Shown: piece by piece, positions 25,984-35,899 of the stretch
Layout: each line of letters begins with the position of its first letter
How positions within the stretch are numbered: position 1 is the first letter of the stretch
Assembly (NCBI RefSeq): GCF_900007165.1
Contig: NZ_CYGY02000059.1
Location: 44,397 to 108,396, forward strand
Length of the DNA: 64,000 bases
Direction: 5' to 3'
DNA from: Paraburkholderia piptadeniae
Lineage (GTDB): Bacteria > Pseudomonadota > Gammaproteobacteria > Burkholderiales > Burkholderiaceae
Program-made: the position numbers and the translations under genes
The notes under the pieces: model-generated
Database searches by the model: none
Seen by the model: only the letters and a program-made list of their open reading frames with translations
Told to the model about the DNA's origin: nothing

Positions 25984-28734
25984 GTGAGTACATTTGGCGA
26001 CGTTGGCGCTCGAAACAATGACAGCAGCACGCCGGGCATCGTTGCATCCAAACTCCGTCCGCCCGCCAACCATCCGACGCAACTCGCCCGCCCGCAACTG
26101 ATCAACGCAATCACCGGCGCGCATGCCGCGCGGCTCGTGCTGATACGCGCGGCTGCGGGCTTCGGCAAAACCACGCTCTTGCAGCAGTACGCGGCCTGGT
26201 GCCGGACACACCGGCGCGACGCCGTCTGGCTGCAGCTCGACAACGCCGATAATGATCTGCGACGCTTCCTGGTGCACCTCCACGCCGGCCTGCAATCATT
26301 GTCCGGCGCAACGCGCGACGATCATGCTTCTCTCCATGCGAGTAGCGATGAGCGCTTTTGCAACGCTTTGATCGAACGGATCGCTGCGCATACGCGAACG
26401 CTGTCCATTCTGATCGATGACTTCGAGACGATCCAGAACCCGCCCGTGCTGGCCTTCGTACAGCGTTTGATCGGAGCGCTGCCGCCAGGCAGCATGCTGG
26501 TTGTCGCCTCGCGCGGCACACCGGAGCTCGGACTCGGACGCATCCGTGCGCGCGGCGCACTGCTTGATATCTCGCCTGGCGCACTGCGCTTCTCACTGGC
26601 CGAGACCGCACAATTCATTCGCGAAAGTTGCGGCATACCACTGCGCGATCGGGAAGTCGCCACGCTCCATCGCTGCACGGAGGGCTGGGCGACGGCCATT
26701 TACCTCGCGACACTTTCACTGCGTAACAGAACCGATCATGCCGCCTTCGTCGCGTCGTTCTCCGGCACCCATATCGAGCTGGCAGAGTTCCTTGACGATG
26801 ACATCCTCGCGCAGCAAAGCGAGGCTTGCCGCGCCTTTCTGCTCGACACAAGCGCATTGCCGCAATTCTCGGCCGATCTATGCAATGCGGTGACAGGAGG
26901 TAGCGATAGTGGCGAGATCCTCGATCACCTCGACCGTTCGAATCTTTTCCTCGTTCCGCTCGACGGCGAGCGCAACTGGTATCGCTATCACCGGCTGTTC
27001 GGGAGCTTCCTGCGCCACCGGCTTCACGTCGCTCACGCAGGGCGCGAAGCGCAGATTCACCAGGCGGCCGCTAGCTGGTTCCTCGAAGAAGGACAGCCGA
27101 TTCCCGCCATCGAGCATCTGCTCGACGCAGCAGAACATCAGGCCGCACTCGAGCAAATCAGCCGGCACGCGCGACGCTTCCTCGGCGCTGGCCGCATCCG
27201 TTTGCTGATGCGCTGGCTCGATCGCATCGATCCTGCCCTGCTCGCTTCGATGCCCCACGTACGGCTGGTTTACGCCTGGGTGCTGCTGCTCAATCGCCGT
27301 TATGCGCAGGCGCTGCGCACTGTGCAGCATATCGCTTCGGAAGGGGCGCGCGACGCGCAGCGAGAGGAACTGGCACTCGAGGCCGAAGCATTGCGCAGCG
27401 TGCTGTTCGCGTTGACCGACCAGGTGGAGACGAGCCGGTAAACAGGGCTCGCAATCCTGAAACGGTTGCCCAACGACGCTGACTTTCCCTATTTCACGCT
27501 CACCAATTCGCTGGCCTACAGCCTCGTCTCGACGCATTGCTACGACGAAGCGCGTAGCGTGCTGTCGTGCGGCCTTCAGCGAAGGAATGGTCATCCGTTC
27601 GTCGTGATGCGCTCGATGGCGGAAGCAATCGAAGGCATCATCGATCTCGTGCAAGGCCGTCTCGGCACCGCGCTTGCGCGGATGGCCACTGCCTCCTCGT
27701 ATGAATGGCGGGAGCAACGCGATGATGTGGCGGGAAACCGCACCAGCATCGACATTTCCCGTTCGCTGGCGCTCTACGAAGCCAACGAGCTCGAAGAAGT
27801 CTCGCGGCTTCTCGCCGATTCGCTGCCGCTCGCCAAGAGCGTGAGCCCGCCGGACTCGCTGATTGCCGCTCATGTGCTCTATGCGCGAGTTGCCCTGATT
27901 CGGGGCGATCGCGAGCAATGGCTGCGACTACTGGCGGAACTGGAACATCTGGGCCGCTCGATCACGCTGGACCGAGCCGTCTGTTCGTCATGGCTCGAAC
28001 GTGCCCGTGTCGCGACACTTGAAGGCCGCCTGGAAGCTGCGGAGCAGGCGCTGCGCGCGGCGTATCAACACGCACAATGGGAAAGCCCGGAGGTCTCCTT
28101 TCATGCCAACGATATCGATCTGCCCTCACTCACGCGCGCGCGCCTCGATATTGCGTCAGCCCGATACAAGCTCGCGGAAGGCGTGCTGCGAGACGCTCTC
28201 GATCACGCGAGTGCTTGCCAGCGATACTGGCGCGCGCTGAAAATCCGCTTGCTGCTGGCGCTCGCGCTCGACGGCATGGGCGAGCGAATGGCGGCATTCG
28301 CAGAACTCACAAAAGCCCTTCAGCTTGCCAGCCATGAGGGCTTTATACGGGTCTTCATCGATGAGGGATTTCCGCTGATGTCGCTCGTCTTCGGCTGGGC
28401 TGAACAGCATCGCAACGACATGACGACGCTAGGCGTCGTGCCGGCGTTCGTAGATGGCTTGCTGGCGCTCGCCGATCAATCGAATCCAGGTCTGGTGCTT
28501 CGCAAGGAGGCTCCGGCAGGCAAGCCGTCGCCATCGTGCGAAGCGCTGACGCCACGCGAACTCGATGTACTGCGCTTGCTGTCAGCGGGACACAGCAATA
28601 AGATCATCGCCGAAAAACTGTTCGTTTCAGAACTTACCATCAAGTCCCATTTGCGAAAGATCAGTGCCAAGCTCGGTGCCAGGAACCGGACTCAGGCTGT
28701 CGCAATAGGAAGAGCGACGGGTTTAATTCCCTGA
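25984..28734 (+). pseudogene. MalT-like LuxR-family ATP-dependent regulator with an in-frame stop
   Basis: One frame encodes a protein of about 916 aa interrupted by TAA at 27439-27441. The first 485 codons hold the start region IVASKLRPP, the Walker A motif RAAAGFGKTTLLQQYA and the STAND-type NTPase. After the stop the same frame continues with the TPR-like region and ends with a LuxR HTH (LTPRELDVLRLLSAGHSNK, LGARNRTQAVAIG). Both halves are needed in MalT-type proteins, so this is read as a nonsense mutation, perhaps CAA to TAA. GTG 25984 has GGAG 8 bases upstream. It diverges from the broken acyl-CoA synthetase, its probable target. Confidence 0.82.
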
Positions 28735-29190
28735 CGGCGGCGTCGTGGTCAACCCACGGCTATGTGCCCTGATAGGCGCCAAAAGGTTGGCAAAGGCTGC
28801 AGTGAAGAACATGCCTTTACCGCGCGTGCTGCTGACATGCTCCCCGCGCTTTAGTCCGATAACAGTGTAGATACCATGAACTTTTTATGTACCCATCCCA
28901 CCTGCCTGCCGTTGATAACTGCCTCACGGCAATCGCCGCATCCAAACGGTGACAGACCGGTATCGGCCCGACTCGGTTGGTTGAACTGCAAAGGTGACCG
29001 TCCATTAACCGATCATCATGAGACGCCCGAGGTGTGTGAGCGGGAACCGCGAAGAGTCCAGGATATCGTGATTACGCGCGACCTTCGCCACCGGTGTGTT
29101 CTGCGTGCGGGGGCCACAGCAACGCTTGACCGAAGCCGCGCGTGTCCAGGTTGACGAGCGCGCGGGGCACGGTCGTCCTCAACGTTGAAC
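28735..29190. other. 456-bp gap, no gene seen
   Basis: Only short frames without family signatures or ribosome sites occur. The gap lies between the stop of the LuxR pseudogene and the convergent stop of the epoxide hydrolase gene. It may contain degraded coding DNA. Confidence 0.4.
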
Positions 29191-30516
29191 TCAGCGCAGC
29201 GACTGGAAGCTCGCGCGAACCTCTTGCGCGAAAGCCTGCGGCTGCTCCCAGGCGGCAAAATGTCCTCCTTTGGGGAGACGGTTGTAATGGATCAGTTTGG
29301 GATACGCCTGCTCTGCCCAGCTTCGCGGCGCCGCGTACAGTTCGTCCGGAAAGACGCTGACGGCAACCGGAATGGCGACGTGCTTCGGCTCGAAAAAGTT
29401 GAACTTGTTTTCCCAATACAGGCGGGCCGATGAGATCCCGGTGTTGGTCAGCCAATAGAGCGTTACGTTGTCGAGAACGTCGTTTCGTGAAAGACCTTCG
29501 GACTGTCCGTCAAACACACGTGTGATGAGCGCGAGGCTGGCTGCATCGTGGTCGAGCATCCACGACGCGAGGCCGACAGGCGAATCTTCGATCCCATACA
29601 GCGTCTGCGGCCGGCCCGCCATCTCCTGTGCATAGCCGAGACCGTGCTTGTAGAAAAAGTCGAGCTGATCGAATGCATGCTTCTCGTCGGGCGAGAGACC
29701 GGCGGGAGCCGGGTCGCCGAATTTGAGTGCATGCGCAACGTGGTCCGGTACGGTTGCTGGCATGTTGGTATGAATGCCGAGCAGTTCCGGCGGCGCGAGC
29801 AGCGCCATCTGTTCCGTGACAGCGTTCCCCCAGTCACCACCTTGCGCCACGTATCGCCTGTATCCGAGACGCTGCATCAGAACAACCCAGGCGCGTGCGG
29901 TGCGAGCCGGGTCCCAGCCGGCCGTGGTTGGCTTGCCTGAAAACCCATAGCCGGGCAGCGACGGAATCACGACGTCGAACGCGTCAGATGCACTCCCGCC
30001 ATGGGCCGTCGGATTGGTCAGCGGATCGATTATCTTCAACTGCTCGATGATCGAGCCGGGCCATCCGTGCGTCACGATGATCGGCAACGCATTCTGGTGT
30101 TTCGAACGAACATGGATGAAGTGAATTTCGAGCCCATCGATCTCGGTGACGAATTGCGGCAAGGCATTGAGCCGCGCTTCGATCTTGCGCCAGTCGTACT
30201 CCGTCGACCAGTAACGCGCGAGTTTCTGCATGGTCGCGAGCTGCACGCCCTGCGATGCATCCGTGACCGTTTCCCGCTCAGGCCATCGTGTCGCCTTGAT
30301 GCGCCGGCGTAAATCGACAAGTTGCGATTCCGGCACATGCACGCGAAGCGGACGGATAGCGGTCTTGTCGCCGCCCTTCGGTTGTGCGACTTCAGTGATC
30401 ACCTGATTCGTTTCTGCGAAAGCGAGCCGGGACAACGAGGCAGCAGCAACGGTCGCCGCTGCGACACCCACAAAGCGACGGCGCGACAGGGTCTGGGGAG
30501 GGATATCGTTTAGCAC
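29191..30516 (-). CDS. Epoxide hydrolase family protein with Tat signal
   Basis: The 441-aa protein begins with a twin-arginine export signal (SRRRFVGVAAATVAAASLSR), so it should be folded and then exported to the periplasm. The epoxide hydrolase N-terminal domain (about 55-165) precedes an alpha/beta hydrolase domain with HGWPGSIIEQ, the nucleophilic Asp in AQGGDWGNAVTEQ and the base His in GGHFAAWEQPQAF. GTG 30516 is chosen because AGGAG stands 5 bases upstream; a TTG six codons earlier has no such site. Such enzymes add water to epoxides. The physiological substrate is unknown. Confidence 0.87.
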   Translation of the reverse strand: MLNDIPPQTLSRRRFVGVAAATVAAASLSRLAFAETNQVITEVAQPKGGDKTAIRPLRVHVPESQLVDLRRRIKATRWPERETVTDASQGVQLATMQKLARYWSTEYDWRKIEARLNALPQFVTEIDGLEIHFIHVRSKHQNALPIIVTHGWPGSIIEQLKIIDPLTNPTAHGGSASDAFDVVIPSLPGYGFSGKPTTAGWDPARTARAWVVLMQRLGYRRYVAQGGDWGNAVTEQMALLAPPELLGIHTNMPATVPDHVAHALKFGDPAPAGLSPDEKHAFDQLDFFYKHGLGYAQEMAGRPQTLYGIEDSPVGLASWMLDHDAASLALITRVFDGQSEGLSRNDVLDNVTLYWLTNTGISSARLYWENKFNFFEPKHVAIPVAVSVFPDELYAAPRSWAEQAYPKLIHYNRLPKGGHFAAWEQPQAFAQEVRASFQSLR

Positions 30517-30614
30517 TCTTGCTCCTATTGGCAATCAGTTGGGCTAGCGATGAGTGATCAAGCACACTCGTGATTGCCCACCTGAGCCGTCTTCAAGGTT
30601 CGGCACGTAGGCCC

Positions 30615-31667
30615 TTAGTAGCTGGCAACTTCGATCACTGCGTCCGCAAAGGCCTTGGGGGCTTCCTGCGGCAAGTTGTGACCTATTCCGCCTGTGATGG
30701 TCCGGTGCGCGTACTTGCCCACGAACTTCTTCGCATACGCCGCAGGCTCCGGATGAGCCGCGCCATTCGCGTCGCCTTCGAGGGTGATCGTCGGCACAGT
30801 GATGACGGGTAGGGCCGCGAGACGCTTTTCCAGCGCGTCGTATTGGGGTTCCCCGGTTGAGAGACTCAATCGCCAGCGGTAGTTGTCGATCACGATGGCA
30901 ACATGATCCGGATTTTCGAAGGCTCTTGCGGATCGCTCAAACGTTGCATCATCGAAGTTCCATTTCGGCGACGCGAGTTGCCAGATGAGCTTTGCGAAGT
31001 CGTGTCGGTTGGCTTCATAACCCTGCCTGCCACGCTGAGTCGCGAAGTAGAACTGATACCACCATACGAGTTCCGCCTTCGGCGGCAAGGGCGCCTTGTT
31101 GCCCGCCTGACTGCCGATCAGATAGCCGCTCACCGAAACCAATGCCTTGCAGCGCCCCGGCCACAGCGCGGCGACGACATCGGCCGTGCGCCCGCCCCAG
31201 TCGAAGCCACCGAGGATCGCCTTCTGGATCTTCAGCGCATCCATCAGCGCGATGACGTCGACGGCCAGCACCGACTGCTGGCCATTCCGGACCGTATTGC
31301 CGTAAAGAAAACGCGTCGTACCGTAGCCGCGCAGATACGGAACGATGACCCGATAGCCGGCCGACGCCAGCCGAGGAGCGACGTCAACGAAACTGTGGAT
31401 GTCATAGGGCCAGCCGTGGAGCAAAATCACGACGGGGCCGTTGACCGGGCCAACTTCTGCCTATCCGACATTCAGGACGCCGGCATTGATCTGCCTGATC
31501 GCACCGAACGAACTATTCGACATCGCGGTATCCGCGCTTGCAGCGGGCTGGCTCGACTCATCGACTTGCGCGTTCGCCAGCCCGCTCAAGACCGATTCCA
31601 CCGCACCCACGCTGACCACTGCCGTCCCCAGAAAGCGTCGACGGTGGGTGTTGATCTGATTCGACAT
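30615..31667 (-). pseudogene. Tat-exported alpha/beta hydrolase with an in-frame amber stop
   Basis: ATG 31667, behind AGAGG, opens a Tat signal (HRRRFLGTAVVSVGAVESVL). After INAGVLNVG the frame has TAG at 31463-31461, then continues without shift as AEVGPVNGPVVILLHGWPYD and a complete hydrolase with the nucleophile Asp in LGGFDWGGRTAD and a C-terminal GGIGHNLPQEAP. Relatives carry Tyr at the stop position (VLNVGYAE), so TAT or TAC has become TAG. Translation could restart only inside the domain, without signal peptide. About 350 aa when intact. It lies 98 bp upstream of the epoxide hydrolase gene and reads in the same direction. Confidence 0.82.
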
Positions 31668-31815
31668 CGGTACCTCTTCTCGTCAGGTTGATTCATATCG
31701 CTGTGAACACGCGTGGCTTGAGTCGACGCTTTGTGCTCTGCGTTGAACACGAATGGCAATCGTCGTATCCATTTCGATGAGCGGCGGACAATCACGCGAC
31801 TCGGCCAGACGGTTA

Positions 31816-32205
31816 TTAGCCGTTGAACAATGCAATACAGAGGCCCGCCCCGAAAGCGTATGTCCCCAAGGCACCGATAGCTCGGGCCGGATTGGGTTTC
31901 CGCATGGACGGCCAGGCAATTAGCGCGACCACCAGGAGCAAACGGCAGACAGTTACGCCGACCATGCACCAGAGCTGCCAGTGAGGTGGATGCTGAGAGC
32001 CGAGGTACAAACAGAGCACCGCCAGAAATGGGACGTACTCGGCAGTGTTACCGTGAGCGCGCACCAGCTTGGTCAGCAACTGATCGGGTTCAGATGCGTA
32101 GCCACTTTGCACGCCGACGCGAGAGCGCAGGATTGAAACGGAGAGTCCAAGAGCGAACAGGAGGAGACCAAGGGCAGCGGTACAGGCCAGTGCAATGCTA
32201 TTCAT
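31816..32205 (-). CDS. MAPEG family membrane protein
   Basis: The 129-aa protein has four hydrophobic helices and the MAPEG signature around VGVQSGYASEPDQLLTKLVR and AHGNTAEYVPFL, in which Arg and Asn/Glu bind glutathione in known members. The family comprises membrane-bound glutathione transferases and peroxidases acting on lipophilic electrophiles. It neighbours epoxide and other hydrolases, which fits a detoxification theme. It diverges from the DJ-1/AraC regulator. Confidence 0.85.
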   Translation of the reverse strand: MNSIALACTAALGLLLFALGLSVSILRSRVGVQSGYASEPDQLLTKLVRAHGNTAEYVPFLAVLCLYLGSQHPPHWQLWCMVGVTVCRLLLVVALIAWPSMRKPNPARAIGALGTYAFGAGLCIALFNG

Positions 32206-32342
32206 TCAATACCCCTCGCGCGACACCGAAGCCAGCATGTCAGGTCGGCGCGCAGAGCATAAACGTCGCGACAGGCGTGTTCGAGAAATCGGCCTTGAGC
32301 GTTGAGGTCAGATCCAGGAATGCCCGGGTTTTTCGGTTTTGT

Positions 32343-32358
32343 GTGTATATGCATATAT
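32343..32358. promoter_or_regulatory. 16-bp AT-rich palindrome-containing motif, copy 2
   Basis: GTGTATATGCATATAT matches the reverse complement of positions 25903-25918 without mismatch. It lies about 190 bp before the AraC-type regulator ATG and about 140 bp before the divergent MAPEG gene, in a 339-bp intergenic region that shows no other gene. Confidence 0.45.
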
Positions 32359-32544
32359 ATAGACAAAAGCATTCGGAAAATGGCAAAGCGGTATGTGTAT
32401 GGTGAGGCATCTGACAGCGGCTTAAAAGACGGAAACGCCGCGTTTTGGGACAATCAGTGCTCGCGATATGGCTCCAGAATTGCATCGAAATTGTGGCGGA
32501 GCTATGCTGACTCCAATTGCCGGTTGCGGCGTTTTGAGACATCC

Positions 32545-33486
32545 ATGAAGACCGTAGCATTGTTGATCTTCCCGGGGTTCGAGATTCTCGATCTCGCCGT
32601 GATTACCGTATTCGAGTTGGCGAACAGGACGCTCGGGTACGAGTCCTACCGGCAAGTTCGGCTGTCCGAAAACGGGGGGCCGGTTCCGAGCTATTCGGGC
32701 GCGACCGTGGACTCGTGCAAGTTCCGCAATGCGGCGTTCGATACGCTGCTCGTCCCAGGCTCCATTCCGGTTCCGAGTTCCACACCGAAAATGAGGTCAT
32801 TTCTGAAGCGCGCCGAGCAGGCTTGCAGGCGAGTGGGCAGCATCTGCACGGGCGCGTTCATTCTCGCGGAAGCTGGGGTCCTCGATGGCCGCCGTGCAAC
32901 CACCCACTGGTCCGCGGCTCAGGAGCTTCAGCGGCGACACCCCCAGGTAAATGTTCTGCCGGACCGAATCTTTACGAACGACGGAGGCATATGGACATCG
33001 GCCGGCATGACCGCGTGCATCGATCTGGCTTTGGCCATGGTAGAGGAAGACCATGGAGCGAAGGTGGCAAAGGCCGTGGCGACGAGTCTTGTGGTCTACC
33101 ACCGGCGTACCAGTGGCCAGTCCCAGTTCTCGGCGCTGCTGGAGCTTCAGCCCAGGTCCGACCGTATACAAAAGGTGTTGTCCTTCGCCAGAGCCAACCT
33201 TCACAAGGACCTTTCCGTGGAAGCCATCGCTGACATCGCGCACGTGAGTCCAAGGCAGTTGAGCAGAATCTTCAAGACTGAGACCGGACAGTCTCCTGCG
33301 CAGGTGGTGGAGAAACTGCGCGTCGATGCCGCCCGCAGCCTCGTCGATGCCGGAGAGCTCTCACTTGCAGTGATCGCGAGGGAGACCGGATTTGGCGACA
33401 CCGAAAGGATGCGCAGAGCATTCGTCAGAACGCTGGGCCAACCTCCGCAAACCATCCGCCGGGTTGCCAGGCAGCAGGCTGCCTAG
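32545..33486 (+). CDS. GlxA-like transcriptional regulator (DJ-1/PfpI domain plus AraC HTH)
   Basis: The 313-aa protein opens with KTVALLIFPGFEILDLA, the start of a DJ-1/PfpI (class I glutamine-amidotransferase-like) domain with Cys in GSICTGAFILAEAGVLDG, and ends with an AraC-type double HTH (IADIAHVSPRQLSRIFKTET, IARETGFGDTERMRRAF). Family members activate catabolic or transport genes. The open frame extends to 32302, but homology begins at the ATG at 32545. It diverges from MAPEG. Effector not known. Confidence 0.88.
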   Translation: MKTVALLIFPGFEILDLAVITVFELANRTLGYESYRQVRLSENGGPVPSYSGATVDSCKFRNAAFDTLLVPGSIPVPSSTPKMRSFLKRAEQACRRVGSICTGAFILAEAGVLDGRRATTHWSAAQELQRRHPQVNVLPDRIFTNDGGIWTSAGMTACIDLALAMVEEDHGAKVAKAVATSLVVYHRRTSGQSQFSALLELQPRSDRIQKVLSFARANLHKDLSVEAIADIAHVSPRQLSRIFKTETGQSPAQVVEKLRVDAARSLVDAGELSLAVIARETGFGDTERMRRAFVRTLGQPPQTIRRVARQQAA

Positions 33487-34365
33487 TCTAAACAGGTGTG
33501 CCTCTCGAACTGCGCTTTTTCGCCGTTGATGGCGCCGCGTCAGGTTTTGCACGGACGCGTCGAATCCGGTGGAGCAACACTCAGCGCCAGCATGTGGAAC
33601 TGCTGCAGTGGTCATGAAGCCGGTATTCGGCTACCAGCAGAAATGCCAACAGGCGCGGCCAGTTGAGGATGCACAGCGGTACGTCGACTCGCTTCCTGTG
33701 CCTCTGCCCGACCCGAAGTGGTTCGTCGAATTTCTCGGTAGCGGTCATTCGTTGTTGGGTTTCGGCGTCGATATGATTCTGATTTGATCGAGCAGAATTG
33801 AGATTGATCAGCAAAGGCCCGTGAGCGCTGGATTCGTTCCGTCGAAACCGAGAACCTCAAGCTCCAACTCGTCGACGAAGACATCTATGACCCTGACTGG
33901 ATTGTCCTGCCCTATGTAGTCGTCCACGCATTCAGGCAGTAGCGCAACCTGCTTGCGGTCATCACCTTCAACGCATCGCTTCATGAGTCACCCGGTCTCG
34001 ATGCGTTGAATCAGTTTAGGATATCAATGCGTTTTCACACAGGCTCGACCCGTAACAGCCGCTCGGACTGGCGCGAAGTCAATGACCGCTTCCACGGCAC
34101 TTCGGACTTCCATTCTGGAAGAGCGCTGCTAGCACCATTACGATACGCATTCCTAATGCGTAATCGGTGGCAGATTCTTGTCCTTCGTGTTGCGGATGAT
34201 AAACGCGCAGGGGCATCTGCTGTCACGCACGCGTAAGTGCAAGAAGCGTCGGGGGCGATGCGAGCATCGGTCATGACAATCTCGTAATGCGTCGTCGAGT
34301 TGACGATCGGCCGTGCACGCTAAAGGCTTTACTACTCCGTCGGCATGCACGGCCCCCCATCGACG
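33487..34365. other. 879-bp gap with probable gene remnants
   Basis: No complete gene is evident. A frame at 33614-33787 (MKPVFGYQQKCQQARP onward) and a frame ending at 33942 (acidic, ending DPDWIVLPYVVVHAFRQ, no start codon) read like parts of proteins but match no family that I recognise. The remainder appears non-coding. This fits the general decay of the 24-38 kb zone. Confidence 0.4.
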
Positions 34366-34917
34366 TTAGGCGCTTGTGTTGGCTCGTACGACCGGAAAAT
34401 CGATTTCCGTCTGCGCGACCACGTTGACGTAGTTCGTCCATACATTCAGCGCAACGCTCAGCACGATTTCGACGATCTGCGCGTCGTTATAGCCGGCCAC
34501 CTTGACGTCACGCACGTCCGCTTCGGTTACGTGGCCATGCTCGCGAGCCACCGTCACTGCAAAGCGCACAGCTGCACCGGCTTTCGGATCGTTCGAGCCG
34601 CCATTGCGGTTCGCGGTGATTTCTGCATCGTCGAGTTTCGCGAGGTTCTTCGCCAGGTACGTATGAGCGGACAGGCAGTAGTCGCAACCGTTGATCTCGG
34701 CGACAGCCAGCGCGATACGCTCGCTCGTTTGCGCGCCCAGCGCGCCTCTCCCCAGGGCGGCGGACAGGCCCACATAGCCTTCAAGCGCTGCCGGGCTGTT
34801 GGAAACTAGCCGAAACAGGTTCGGCACCACGCCCAACTGCTTGTTGACGGCTTCCAGCAACGGACGAGAAGCTGCAGGCGCGGCGTCGATCGTGGATGGT
34901 GTCGAGAGACGAGACAT
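34366..34917 (-). CDS. Carboxymuconolactone decarboxylase / AhpD-like alkylhydroperoxidase
   Basis: A 183-aa all-helical CMD-fold protein with the redox motif GCDYCLSAHTYLAKN (Cys-x-x-Cys plus His, about residues 78-92), typical of AhpD-like peroxidases rather than true lactone decarboxylases. FRLVSNSPAALEGYVGL is a common family start. AGGAG precedes the ATG. Its leader and first seven codons (MSRLSTP) are nearly repeated at the next gene (see the repeat entries). It probably removes peroxides or electrophiles. Confidence 0.87.
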   Translation of the reverse strand: MSRLSTPSTIDAAPAASRPLLEAVNKQLGVVPNLFRLVSNSPAALEGYVGLSAALGRGALGAQTSERIALAVAEINGCDYCLSAHTYLAKNLAKLDDAEITANRNGGSNDPKAGAAVRFAVTVAREHGHVTEADVRDVKVAGYNDAQIVEIVLSVALNVWTNYVNVVAQTEIDFPVVRANTSA

Positions 34918-34975
34918 AACGGTTCTCCTGAAGGAAGTGGAAATGTGTCGGAAGCGAAAATCCGAACGCTAATGC
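34898..34975. repeat. Imperfect 75-bp direct repeat, copy A
   Basis: This stretch, covering the ribosome site and first codons of the AhpD-like gene, aligns with 35762-35836 at about 70 of 76 positions with one 2-bp gap. Shared parts include GGTGTCGAG, CATAACGGTTCTCCTG and AATCCGAACGCTA. The pair brackets the hydrolase gene between them. Confidence 0.8.
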
Positions 34976-34980
34976 CGCTG

Positions 34981-35781
34981 TTACTGGACTTTGCTTGCCG
35001 CTGTGATGATCGCGTCGGCAACCGCCTTCGGCTGACTCAACATCGGGACGTGACTCGAATTGACATGCGTCGTCGTTGCGCCGATCTTCTTTGCCATGGC
35101 ATCCTCCGCTCGCGGATCGATCATGCGATCGTGGTTGGCGACCAGGTACCATGACGGCTTCGTGTGCCACGCCGCAGTGCCCACCTTGTCGTCCAGGGCG
35201 CCCGCGAACCAGGGGCCCTGTGTCGCGGCGAGGATGCGTGCTTGCGCCGGCGGCAGATCCTGGGCGAAATCGTTCACCACTCCGTGGGTGGACAACGTCA
35301 GGAAGTTCGCGGAGTCTTTCTTGAACTCGGCCGCTCCGGGCGGCGTCGGCATGCCTTTGAACAAGTCGTTGACCGATGCGCCGCTATCCGGGACGAGCGC
35401 GGCGACGTACACGAGTGCCTTGACCTTGTCGTCGTTGCCGGCCTGGGTGATCACGGCGCCGCCCCACGAATGGCCTACGAGCACGACCGGACCGGTTTGC
35501 TGGTCGATTGCGCGCTGGGTGGCCGCCGTGTCATCCGCAAGGGAGCTGAGCGGGTTCTGAACCGCAACCACATGAAGACCGCGCGCTTCGAGCAAGGGAA
35601 TCACCTTGTCCCAGCTCGATCCGTCGGCGAAAGCGCCGTGCACCAAGACAACGTTCGTTCCTTTCAGATCCTGCGGCGGGGCGGCATGACTGACGTTCAG
35701 CGAAAATGCGCTGCCGAGCAATAGCACCGATGCGAGACATCTCTTCAACAGACGGTTCATGGGTGTCGAGATACGGGACAT
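34981..35781 (-). CDS. Exported alpha/beta hydrolase
   Basis: The hydrolase has NVVLVHGAFADGSSWDKV, the nucleophile elbow VLVGHSWGGAVITQA (Ser), Asp in ANHDRMIDP and His in NSSHVPMLSQP, a full Ser-Asp-His triad. A signal peptide (MNRLLKRCLASVLLLGSAFS) starts at an internal ATG (35760). The strong ribosome site AGGAG belongs to the ATG at 35781, which adds MSRISTP, a copy of the start of the AhpD-like protein. So translation probably begins in borrowed sequence. The substrate is unknown; esterase or dehalogenase-like. Confidence 0.85.
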   Translation of the reverse strand: MSRISTPMNRLLKRCLASVLLLGSAFSLNVSHAAPPQDLKGTNVVLVHGAFADGSSWDKVIPLLEARGLHVVAVQNPLSSLADDTAATQRAIDQQTGPVVLVGHSWGGAVITQAGNDDKVKALVYVAALVPDSGASVNDLFKGMPTPPGAAEFKKDSANFLTLSTHGVVNDFAQDLPPAQARILAATQGPWFAGALDDKVGTAAWHTKPSWYLVANHDRMIDPRAEDAMAKKIGATTTHVNSSHVPMLSQPKAVADAIITAASKVQ

Positions 35782-35836
35782 AACGGTTCTCCTGCAGGAA
35801 GTGGATGTGTCGGATGCGACAATCCGAACGCTACGC
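35762..35836. repeat. Imperfect 75-bp direct repeat, copy B
   Basis: Second copy of the repeat at 34898-34975. It supplies the ribosome site and first codons of the hydrolase and reaches into the promoter region shared with the divergent LysR gene at 35900. Confidence 0.8.
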
Positions 35837-35899
35837 CCTTCCATTGCCTGCGAGAATCCATCAATATCGAGAATCATCCTTCCAACGAGTGAGAATGCG

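Noticed and set aside
27439..31463. Stop codons in the LuxR and hydrolase genes as recoding (selenocysteine or pyrrolysine)
   Set aside because: The stops are TAA and TAG; selenocysteine needs TGA, and no pyrrolysine system is expected in this group. No recoding structure was seen. Nonsense mutation is simpler.
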